Positions 24,942 through 32,031 of a DNA stretch of 32,031 nt are shown here, piece by piece. The first letter of the stretch is position 1, and each line of letters opens with the position of its first letter. The notes beneath the pieces were generated by a model. It had not been told where the DNA came from. It did no database searches and saw only the letters and a list, made by a program, of their open reading frames with translations. The stretch lies in assembly GCA_020440705.1 (NCBI GenBank), contig JAGRNP010000025.1, positions 1 through 32,031 of the forward strand, written 5' to 3'. The stretch is from a bacterium. Its GTDB lineage: Bacteria; Krumholzibacteriota; Krumholzibacteriia; LZORAL124-64-63. A program made the translations under genes and the position numbers.

Positions 24942-25259
24942 TCAGCGCCGCGCGGCGCCGTCTCCGACGACGACCCCGACCAGCTCGCCCACCGTGCGGT
25001 GGGCCTCCAGGGGATGCCGCAGGGGCGCCCCGAGGTGCAGGACGTAGCGGTTGCGCCGCCCCTCGCGCACCCGCTCGACGATCCCCTCGGCCTCCAGGTC
25101 GGACAGGATCGACAGCACGGCCCGCTCGGTGATGCCCACCGCCGCCGCCACGTCGCGCACGCGGGCGCCGGGGTCGCGGCTGAGGGCCATCAGCACGTGG
25201 CCGTGGTTGCTGAGGAACGTCCAGGCGCCCGGACGAGGGGTCGGGATCGGGTCGGTCAT
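24942..25259 (-). CDS. Small winged-helix transcriptional regulator
   Basis: The 105-aa protein is a single winged helix-turn-helix: TFLSNHGHVLMALSRDP, RVRDVAAAVGITERAVLSILSDLEAEGIVERVREGRRNRYVLH. It is of the ArsR/MarR-like small family that ends in LRHPLEAHRTVGELV. No metal-binding Cys and no effector domain are present. The start at 25259 has a GGGAGGAA site; the longer frame is not supported. It is divergent from purE-purK across a 102-base AT-containing spacer, so it may regulate purEK or itself (inference). Its 3' end lies 94 bases from the GH gene on the same strand. Confidence 0.82.
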   Translation of the reverse strand: MTDPIPTPRPGAWTFLSNHGHVLMALSRDPGARVRDVAAAVGITERAVLSILSDLEAEGIVERVREGRRNRYVLHLGAPLRHPLEAHRTVGELVGVVVGDGAARR

Positions 25260-25361
25260 GCGCTTCCTCCCTTGACGCATGAAGTTTAATTCATAAATTG
25301 CGCTTCGCAAGAACCGTTCTCATCCCGGGCCGGGCCGTGGCCCGTCGCGAAAGGACATCGC
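25260..25361. promoter_or_regulatory. Divergent spacer between winged-helix regulator and purE
   Basis: An AT-rich core (about 25280-25300; TTTAATTCATAAATTG) contains the dyad AATT-CATA-AATT and TTGACG just to its left. It probably holds both divergent promoters and a regulator site. Exact -35/-10 assignments are not convincing on either strand. Confidence 0.35.
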
Positions 25362-25864
25362 ATGACCACCCCGCAAGCGCCCGCCGCCGCCCCGCTGGTC
25401 GGCGTCATCATGGGCAGCGCCTCGGACTGGCCGACCCTGCGCCACGCCGCCGACGTGCTGACCGCCTTCGGCATCCCCCACGAGTGCCGCGTCGTCTCGG
25501 CCCACCGCACCCCCGACGCCATGGCCGACTACGCCCGCACCGCCGAGGAGCGCGGCCTGCGCGCCATCATCGCCGGCGCCGGCGGGGCCGCCCACCTGCC
25601 CGGCATGGTCGCCGCCGGCACCACCGTGCCGGTGCTCGGCGTGCCCATCGAGAGCCGCGTGCTGCGGGGGGTCGACTCGCTGCTCAGCATCGTGCAGATG
25701 CCGGCCGGGGTCCCGGTGGGGACCCTCGCCATCGGCGAGGCCGGGGCGAAGAACGCCGCCTTGCTCGCCGCGGCGATGCTCGCCACCACCGACGCCGACC
25801 TGCGCGAGCGCCTGCGCGGCTTCCGCGCCGAGCAGGCCGACAAGGCGCTGCGATCGGAGCTGTC

Positions 25865-25868
<4 letters not shown>
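25362..25868 (+). CDS. purE: N5-carboxyaminoimidazole ribonucleotide mutase
   Basis: The 168-aa class I PurE moves the carboxylate of N5-CAIR to carbon, giving CAIR in de novo purine synthesis. Motifs are MGSASDW (17-23), SAHRTP with catalytic His48 (46-51), [10 protein letters not shown] (72-81) and VPIES. A neighbouring purK confirms the two-step bacterial route. A GAAAGGA site precedes the ATG. The stop codon overlaps the GTG start of purK (GTGA). Confidence 0.96.
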
Positions 25869-27001
<1,133 letters not shown>

Positions 27002-27008
27002 CGGGCCG

Positions 27009-29171
27009 CTACTTCAGCAGCACGGCCCGCCCCACGCCCGTGAACGACTCCGACCGGGCCCGGACCAGGTACACGCCGGCGGCCACGGTGCGTCCGCCGT
27101 CGTCCCGGCCGTCCCAGGCGATGCGGATGCGCCCGTCGGCCGCGGTCGCGGCCCGGCGCAGCGCGCGCACGTGGCGCCCCGCCGGATCGTAGACGTCCAC
27201 GTCGACCAGCTCGCCGGGCCGCAGCTCGAACGTGATCTCGGTGGCGGGGTTAAAAGGGTTCGGCACGCAGCGCAGGTCCCGCACCGCCGCGGCGGGAACG
27301 GAGATCGGATCGACGCTTGCGGCTTCTCCGCACTCCGGCAGGATCACCGCCAGCTCCATGTCGCGGGCATAGCACACCACACCCGCCGTGTGGAGGATGC
27401 CGTAGCCGGTCACGGCGTCCAGCACTGCCCCGGCGAAGGCCGGCGCCATGGGATCACTAATGTCCAGCACCTGGACGCCTTTGCCGTCCGTGGCGGCGAA
27501 GAGCCGGTCTCCGTCGACCGCGAGCGACGTGAACGTGATCGCCGACGCGAACGTGTCCACGAGCACCGGGAGTGCCGGGTCGGCGATGTCGACGATGCAG
27601 ATCCCGCCGCCGGCCACGGCCACGAAAAGGACGTCGCCGGACACGTCCAGGCGACGCACCTCCGCCGGGAGGGTCAGGCGCGCCGCCTCGACGGGCGCCG
27701 TCGGCACCGACACGTCGATCACCACCAGGTCGGGGTCCGAGCGGGCGAAGACGTGGTCGCCCACCACGAGTGGCGCGTAGGCGCCTCCGGGGATGAAGAC
27801 CTCCCCCTGCAGCGTCGGCGCCAGCGGATTCGACAGCTCGAAGACACGGAACGACCCACCGCCCGCGCCGAAGAGCCGCACGCCGTCGGTGGCGATCCTG
27901 CTCTGCGCCGACGGAAGCGTCACCGAACCCACGAGGGTCGCAGCGGCTGGGTCGGTGACATCGAGGATCTCGATCTCGGTGGAACTGTCGACCGTGTAGG
28001 CGTGATCGCCCACCACGGCGACCGCATCCGGCTGGCCCACTGTGGGCAGCGTCCCCACCACGGCCGGCGCATGGGGGTCGGACACGTCGATGACCTGGAC
28101 CGGCCCGTGGTCGAGGATCAGGGGGGCGTAGACGAAGTCCCCGGCCGCGGCCAACTCCACCGCAAAGTGAGGAATCCCCACGACACCGGCCGGTTCGGCC
28201 GACGCGATCTGGGCGCCCCCGAGGGTCGTCAACCCACGGTTGCCGTCGGCCACGGCCATTCCCCCGGCCAGGGGCGCCACGTCGTAGGCCCCGCCGACCG
28301 TCGTCACGACGGCCGCCACGACCGGCGCGGTCTCGACGGCGAGATCGACGACGGCGACACCCGCCGCGAGATCGGCCACCCAGGCCACGCCACCGGCGAC
28401 GGCCACGTCGACCGCTGTGCCGGGCGTGTCGCCCGTGCCCAACAGCGCTGGCGCCGCGGCGTTCGCCACGTCGACCACGTGCAAACCCGCGCTGCCGGCC
28501 GCCACGTAGGCCCGGTTCCCGACAACCGCGATCCCCTCCGGGCTGCCGGCGACCGAGAGCGATCCGAGGACCACCGGTGCATTGGGGACGGACGCATCGA
28601 CCACGTGAACGCCGCTGCCGGTGGCCGCGAGATACACCAGGCCCCCCGCGGCCGCAACGCCGTACACCCAGCCGCCCGGCGCCACCGCACCGCGGTAGAC
28701 CGGCGTCGCGGGAACGGTCGCATCGACCACCTGCAGCCCCCATCCGGCCGAAGCCAGGTACACCATCCCGTCGACCACGGCCAGGGCGTGGACCTGTCCC
28801 GGCGGTTCCACCGCCCCCACCATCACCGGCAGGGCGGGGTCGGTCACGTCGACGATGAGCAGCCCGGCGTCCAGCAGGGCGATGTAGGCCAGGCCGTCAC
28901 GAACGGCCACGTCCATGGCATCGTCGGGCGTCGGCACCACGCCGAGCAGCGCCGGGTGCGCGGGATCGGCGACGTCGAGGATGGCCACCCCGTCGGCGCG
29001 CGCCGCGACATAGGCGGTCGCGCCGGACACGTCGAGGGCCCGGGCTTCCCCGAGTCCCCCCAGGGAGGCCTGCATGTGGACGAGATCGGTGTATGACAGG
29101 CAGTCCTGGCCGGCCGCCGGGACGACGGCGAGCGCGGCGAGCAGACAGACGGCGAAAGTGCGGCGTTTCAA
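27009..29171 (-). CDS. Exported LVIVD-repeat beta-propeller protein with FlgD-type C-terminal tag
   Basis: The ~720-aa precursor consists of about 14 repeats of ~42 residues built on VxVVDVxDPAxPxxxG (e.g. VAILDVADPAHPALLG, LLIVDVTDPALPVMVG, VHVVDASVPNAPVVLG). These LVIVD repeats fold as beta-propeller blades. The last ~84 residues are the FlgD/Por-type Ig tag (VPNPFNPATEITF ... WDGRDDGGRTVAAGVYLVRA ... AVLLK). The best start is a TTG at 29171, giving a signal peptide KRRTFAVCLLAALAVVPAAG; AAGGGGGA lies eight bases upstream. The ATG at 29204 has its purine run too close. It is probably a surface or secreted binding protein; the ligand is unknown. Confidence 0.8.
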   Translation of the reverse strand: MKRRTFAVCLLAALAVVPAAGQDCLSYTDLVHMQASLGGLGEARALDVSGATAYVAARADGVAILDVADPAHPALLGVVPTPDDAMDVAVRDGLAYIALLDAGLLIVDVTDPALPVMVGAVEPPGQVHALAVVDGMVYLASAGWGLQVVDATVPATPVYRGAVAPGGWVYGVAAAGGLVYLAATGSGVHVVDASVPNAPVVLGSLSVAGSPEGIAVVGNRAYVAAGSAGLHVVDVANAAAPALLGTGDTPGTAVDVAVAGGVAWVADLAAGVAVVDLAVETAPVVAAVVTTVGGAYDVAPLAGGMAVADGNRGLTTLGGAQIASAEPAGVVGIPHFAVELAAAGDFVYAPLILDHGPVQVIDVSDPHAPAVVGTLPTVGQPDAVAVVGDHAYTVDSSTEIEILDVTDPAAATLVGSVTLPSAQSRIATDGVRLFGAGGGSFRVFELSNPLAPTLQGEVFIPGGAYAPLVVGDHVFARSDPDLVVIDVSVPTAPVEAARLTLPAEVRRLDVSGDVLFVAVAGGGICIVDIADPALPVLVDTFASAITFTSLAVDGDRLFAATDGKGVQVLDISDPMAPAFAGAVLDAVTGYGILHTAGVVCYARDMELAVILPECGEAASVDPISVPAAAVRDLRCVPNPFNPATEITFELRPGELVDVDVYDPAGRHVRALRRAATAADGRIRIAWDGRDDGGRTVAAGVYLVRARSESFTGVGRAVLLK

Positions 29172-29292
29172 GATGCGGTCCCCCTTGACGGCCGGACGGT
29201 CCATTCCCTCCGGCGGAGCGCCCCGCGCAGATGGTGGCGCAACATTGAGGATACGGGATCCGCGGGGCCGAGACAACCCGCCCCGACCGGGG

Positions 29293-29547
29293 TCAGTCGA
29301 TATCCAGCACCACCGTGCCCTTGTTGATCCGGCACTGGCACATGAGCCGTCGGCCGGGCTCGAGGCCCATGGCCTTCTCCTCTGCGGTGGCCGGGGTCAG
29401 GTTGTTCAGGCCGCTCTTGACGGTGGTGGCGCACTTGCCGCACACGGCGCTCAGGCAGCCGAAGAGCACACCCACGTCGTGGGCGGCCTCCATGGCGGCG
29501 CCGTCGATGACGGTGATCTTGCGGGAGCGGGTCTTGATGGTGGCCAT
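29293..29547 (-). CDS. [2Fe-2S] ferredoxin
   Basis: The 84-aa small electron carrier has plant/adrenodoxin-type cluster ligands: Cys31-x4-Cys36-x2-Cys39 (FGCLSAVCGKC) and Cys70 in RRLMCQCRI, with an extra Cys72. The surrounding GLNNLTPATAEEKAMGL matches the stand-alone bacterial ferredoxins used in Fe-S assembly or with oxidoreductases. Redox partners cannot be told from the context, since its neighbours are secreted proteins. A GGAAGGA site precedes the ATG at 29547; the longer frame is not supported. It is on the same strand as the protease gene upstream, but 69 bases apart, with a small hairpin (29577-29595) between them. Confidence 0.88.
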   Translation of the reverse strand: MATIKTRSRKITVIDGAAMEAAHDVGVLFGCLSAVCGKCATTVKSGLNNLTPATAEEKAMGLEPGRRLMCQCRINKGTVVLDID

Positions 29548-29576
29548 GCGGTCCTTCCAGGTCTGTGGGGTCGGCT

Positions 29577-29595
29577 CCAGGGCATGATTCCCTGG
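29577..29595 (-). terminator. Weak hairpin after the subtilisin-like protease gene
   Basis: CCAGGG (29577-29582) and CCCTGG (29590-29595) form a 6-bp stem with a 7-base loop, just past the protease stop codon. There is no T tract, so it may only pause polymerase. Confidence 0.3.
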
Positions 29596-29616
29596 CCCCA
29601 AGCTAACCGATCCCGC

Positions 29617-31287
29617 TCACTTGACCAGCGCCACCTTGCGCACCTGCTCGCCGTCCCCCGCCCGCAACCGCACCGCGTACACGCCCCCCGCCACCGCCCG
29701 CCCCGCGTCGTCGCGCCCGTCCCAGGCCACCTCGTGCGCACCCGCCGGACGGTCGCCCGCCACGAGCGTGCGCACCAGGGCCCCGCGCAGGTCGTACACC
29801 GCGAGGTGGACCGGCCCAGCCGCCTCGAGGGTGTAGCCGATGCGGGTGGCCGGGTTGAACGGATTCGGCGCGATGCCCGTGAAACCCGCCGCCCGCGGCA
29901 GGTCGTGGGCCGGTGTGGCCAGCAGGCCGTCGAGGGCGGCGCGCGCGTTGATCTTCACGCCGATGGGGTGGTCGTAGACGAGGGCGTCGCCGGTGGCGAC
30001 GAGGCGATCGCGCACCTGGTCGGGCGTGAGGTCGGGCCGGGCCGAGCGGACCAGGCCGCACACGCCGGCCACCAGCGGGCACGCCATGGAGGTGCCGTCG
30101 CTGTACATGTAGGGATTCAGGCCGTCCCAGCCGTACAGGGTGTAGAGGATCTGCTCCACGAAGCCCCACGTGTAGTTGCTCTGCACCGTCGACCAGATCG
30201 ACTGGCCGGGGGCCGCCACGTCGACCCAGTCGCCCCAGGTGGAGAACGAGGCGCGCTGGTCGAGGTCGTCGGTGGCGCCCACGGCAATCACGCCGTCCAG
30301 GGCGGCCGGGTACACGGCCACATTGTCGCCCCCGTTGCCCGCGGCCGCGACGCACACCACGCCGGCGGCGTTGGCGTCGTCCATGAGCGCCTGCATGAAC
30401 GAGAACTCGACGAGCGCGCCGCCGAAGCTCATCGAGATGACGTCGGCGCCGTTGACCACCGCGTAGTCGACGGCCTCGGCGATGGCCTCCAGGGTGATCT
30501 GGCTCGCGCTGTCGTTCACCTTCAGGCCCATGAGGCTGCAGCCCCGGCCGGCGCCGGCGATGCCCACGCCGTTGTCGGCCTGGGCCGCGGCGATGCCCGC
30601 GCAGTGGGTGCCGTGGAAGCCCACGTCCAGGCCGCTCTCGAAGTAGGGCTCGGGCCGCGCGTCGGGGTCGCCGTTGCCCGCGTCCCAGCCGTGCAGGTCG
30701 TCGATCCAGCCGTTGCCGTCGTCGTCCAGCCCGTTGCCGGGGATCTCGGCGAGGTTCTGCCACACGGTGTGCAGCAGGTCGGGGTGGGTCCAGTCGACGC
30801 CCGTGTCGATGATGGCGATGGTGACCGCCGGATCGCCGGTGGCGATGTCCCAGGCCTCGTCCAGATCGACGTCGGCGTCGCCCGGCTCCCACACGGCCCA
30901 CTGCAGGCCGAGCATGGGGTCGTTGGGCAGGGCCTGCAGGGTGAAGTGGTAGTCGGGCGAGGCGGCGCGCACCAGGCCGCCGGCGTTCAATTCGCGCACG
31001 ATGCGCATGACGTCGGCATCGGGCCGGCGCAGGGTGAGCACGTCGCCGCCGGTGCGGCGGCGCTCGGCGGCCACCTTCAGGCCGTGGTGGGCGAAGACGG
31101 CCTTCAGGGCGGGGTCGTCGGCCTTGGCGCCGCCGGGGCGCAGCATGACCAGGACCTCGCCGGGGGTGAAGGCGGCGGGTGCGAGAGGCGCGGGTTCGCG
31201 GGCGGCCGCGGGGGCGTTCAGCAGGGCGGCGAGGAGCAGGGCGGCGATGCCGCACGAACGGCGCGGCGGGGACAGGCGGGGCGACAT
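29617..31287 (-). CDS. Exported subtilisin-like (S8) protease with FlgD-type C-terminal tag
   Basis: The 556-aa precursor has a signal peptide (IAALLLAALLNAPAAA). An inhibitor-I9-like propeptide follows at ~40-120, then an S8 domain with the full triad: Asp161 (IAIIDTGVDWTHPD), His225 (FHGTHCAGI) and Ser400 (SDGTSMACPLVAG), plus oxyanion Asn318 (AAAGNGG). A Ca-site-like DDDGNGWIDD lies at 188-197. The last ~84 residues are the FlgD/Por-type tag (APNPFNPATRIGY ... WDGRDDAGRAVAGGVYAV ... VALVK). An AAAGGA site supports the start at 31287. It is probably secreted or surface-attached and general in specificity. It is divergent from the lamin-tail gene across 223 bases. Confidence 0.94.
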   Translation of the reverse strand: MSPRLSPPRRSCGIAALLLAALLNAPAAAREPAPLAPAAFTPGEVLVMLRPGGAKADDPALKAVFAHHGLKVAAERRRTGGDVLTLRRPDADVMRIVRELNAGGLVRAASPDYHFTLQALPNDPMLGLQWAVWEPGDADVDLDEAWDIATGDPAVTIAIIDTGVDWTHPDLLHTVWQNLAEIPGNGLDDDGNGWIDDLHGWDAGNGDPDARPEPYFESGLDVGFHGTHCAGIAAAQADNGVGIAGAGRGCSLMGLKVNDSASQITLEAIAEAVDYAVVNGADVISMSFGGALVEFSFMQALMDDANAAGVVCVAAAGNGGDNVAVYPAALDGVIAVGATDDLDQRASFSTWGDWVDVAAPGQSIWSTVQSNYTWGFVEQILYTLYGWDGLNPYMYSDGTSMACPLVAGVCGLVRSARPDLTPDQVRDRLVATGDALVYDHPIGVKINARAALDGLLATPAHDLPRAAGFTGIAPNPFNPATRIGYTLEAAGPVHLAVYDLRGALVRTLVAGDRPAGAHEVAWDGRDDAGRAVAGGVYAVRLRAGDGEQVRKVALVK

Positions 31288-31337
31288 GGCGTGTCCTTTC
31301 GCGGGGGTGGCGAGGGCGCGGGAATCCGGACGGGAAC

Positions 31338-31346
31338 ACTATAGCA
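31338..31346 (-). promoter_or_regulatory. Extended -10 of the S8 protease gene
   Basis: On the minus strand the sequence reads TGC-TATAGT, inside a small AT island, ~50 bases before the start codon. It mirrors the TGC-TACAAT of the divergent gene. Confidence 0.5.
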
Positions 31347-31428
31347 TATGCGGCGTGCCCGGGTCCGTCGGGGCGTGGCGGGCGTTCGCGGCCGGATTCC
31401 GGATCCGGGCCCCCGGGCGCCGCCGCCG

Positions 31429-31437
31429 TGCTACAAT
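31429..31437 (+). promoter_or_regulatory. Extended -10 of the lamin-tail gene
   Basis: TGC-TACAAT sits ~74 bases upstream of the start codon in GC-rich DNA without an identifiable -35. Confidence 0.5.
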
Positions 31438-31510
31438 GCCCACCAGTCCGCTCGGGGTTCGCCACCCGCGGTCGCCCCGCACCCCTCCACCCACGCTCCA
31501 GGGGGTCGAC

Positions 31511-32031
31511 ATGACACCGAAGAAGCTTCTGCTCGCCGCAAGCCTCGCCATCCTCACCGTGGCCGCCGCCCCGCTCGCCGGGGCCGGCCTCGTCATCAAC
31601 GAGATCGACTACGACCAGCCGGGTCCCGACGGCGCCGAGTTCGTCGAGATCTACAACACCGGGCCCGACCCCGTCGATCTCTTCGAATACCGCCTCGAGT
31701 TCTGGAACGGGGCCAACACGACCCTCTACAACGCCTTCTCCCTGGTCGGGATCCTCAACCCCGGCGAGTTCCACGTCGTGTGCGCCTCGAACCTGACCGT
31801 TCCCAACTGCGACCAGGACGTCACGCCCGACACGAACCTGATCCAGAACGGCGCGCCCGACGCCGTGGTGCTCACGCGCCAGACCGTGATCATCGACGCG
31901 GTGAGCTACGAGGGCGAGGTGCCGGGCTACAACGAGGGCCAGGGCGCCACCACCGACACCGCCCTGACCTTCGACAGCATCAACCGCTATCCGGACGGCG
32001 TCGACACCGACGACAACTCCGTCGACTTCTA
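31511..32031 (+). CDS. Exported lamin-tail-domain protein, N-terminal part (cut by window edge)
   Basis: The open frame runs off the right edge; 173 codons are visible. It has a signal peptide (KKLLLAASLAILTVAAAPLAGA, cleavage ~25). A lamin-tail domain follows at ~27-140: LVINEIDYDQ, AEFVEIYN, DLFEYRLEFWNG, LNPGEFHVVC, DAVVLTRQ, IIDAVSYEG. LTD domains in bacteria decorate secreted nucleases, phosphatases and multi-domain surface proteins; the remainder lies outside the window, so the function is unknown. AGGGGG five bases before the ATG supports the start. By analogy with its neighbours it may end in a FlgD-type tag (prediction). Confidence 0.85.
   Translation, partial: MTPKKLLLAASLAILTVAAAPLAGAGLVINEIDYDQPGPDGAEFVEIYNTGPDPVDLFEYRLEFWNGANTTLYNAFSLVGILNPGEFHVVCASNLTVPNCDQDVTPDTNLIQNGAPDAVVLTRQTVIIDAVSYEGEVPGYNEGQGATTDTALTFDSINRYPDGVDTDDNSVDF

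Noticed and set aside
29074-31344. A 756-codon plus-strand frame opposite the S8 protease
   Set aside because: Antisense shadow of the protease, ferredoxin and spacer; no recognizable domain.

Overview
The window is about 32 kb of very GC-rich bacterial chromosome from a diderm (outer-membrane) organism. It encodes several outer-membrane beta-barrel-like proteins, a lipoprotein with a Lol-type lipobox, and three exported proteins that share a C-terminal FlgD/Por-type Ig-like tag (NPFNP...GRDDxGRxxxxGVY...K). Calx-beta, LVIVD and lamin-tail proteins plus that tag suggest an uncultured FCB-related lineage such as Krumholzibacteriota, Eisenbacteria or Latescibacterota. This taxonomic call is inference; no rRNA or other marker is present. 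I see no tRNA, rRNA, CRISPR array, insertion sequence or phage gene, and no gene-free stretch longer than about 230 bases.

Layout. 1-267: tail of an AT-richer TPR-like gene that differs in composition from the rest. 417-5717: a small beta-barrel protein, then, on the other strand, a 365-aa barrel protein directly abutting a ten-domain Calx-beta lipoprotein. 5872-11712: a phosphate/energy block with a 51-aa zinc-ribbon-like protein, polyphosphate kinase (ppk1), SixA phosphatase, 6-phosphofructokinase with an unusual active site, and a CHAD protein. 11796-14060: exported S41 peptidase, closed by a strong hairpin. 14130-16518: ammonium transporter followed by an unrecognised 321-aa gene. 16747-20358: a nitric-oxide module, namely an Rrf2 regulator divergent from ric (ScdA/YtfE) and a quinol-dependent NO reductase (norB), with two matching dyads between them. 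20486-24847: a large Vps62-like/beta-barrel protein and a GH43/GH32-like beta-propeller protein. 24942-27001: a winged-helix regulator divergent from purE-purK. 27009-32031: LVIVD-repeat protein, [2Fe-2S] ferredoxin, subtilisin-like protease and the start of a lamin-tail protein.

How they work together. The clearest functional unit is NO sensing and detoxification: Rrf2 probably represses itself and the ric-norB pair through two ACCT-N8-AGGT dyads. The ppk1-sixA overlap and the nearby CHAD gene form a polyphosphate-linked cluster. PurE and PurK carry out the two-step carboxylation of AIR. Most remaining genes build the cell surface or are secreted. Several promoters appear to be of the extended -10 type (TGN-TATAAT-like) with weak or absent -35 boxes.

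The most interesting leads are the two-cysteine Rrf2 sensor with paired operators, the Vps62-like/barrel fusion, the uncharacterised partner of Amt in the position often held by PII, the GGGGT/PKTIDND phosphofructokinase, and the directly coupled barrel/Calx-beta pair. I found no clear-cut new multi-gene system.
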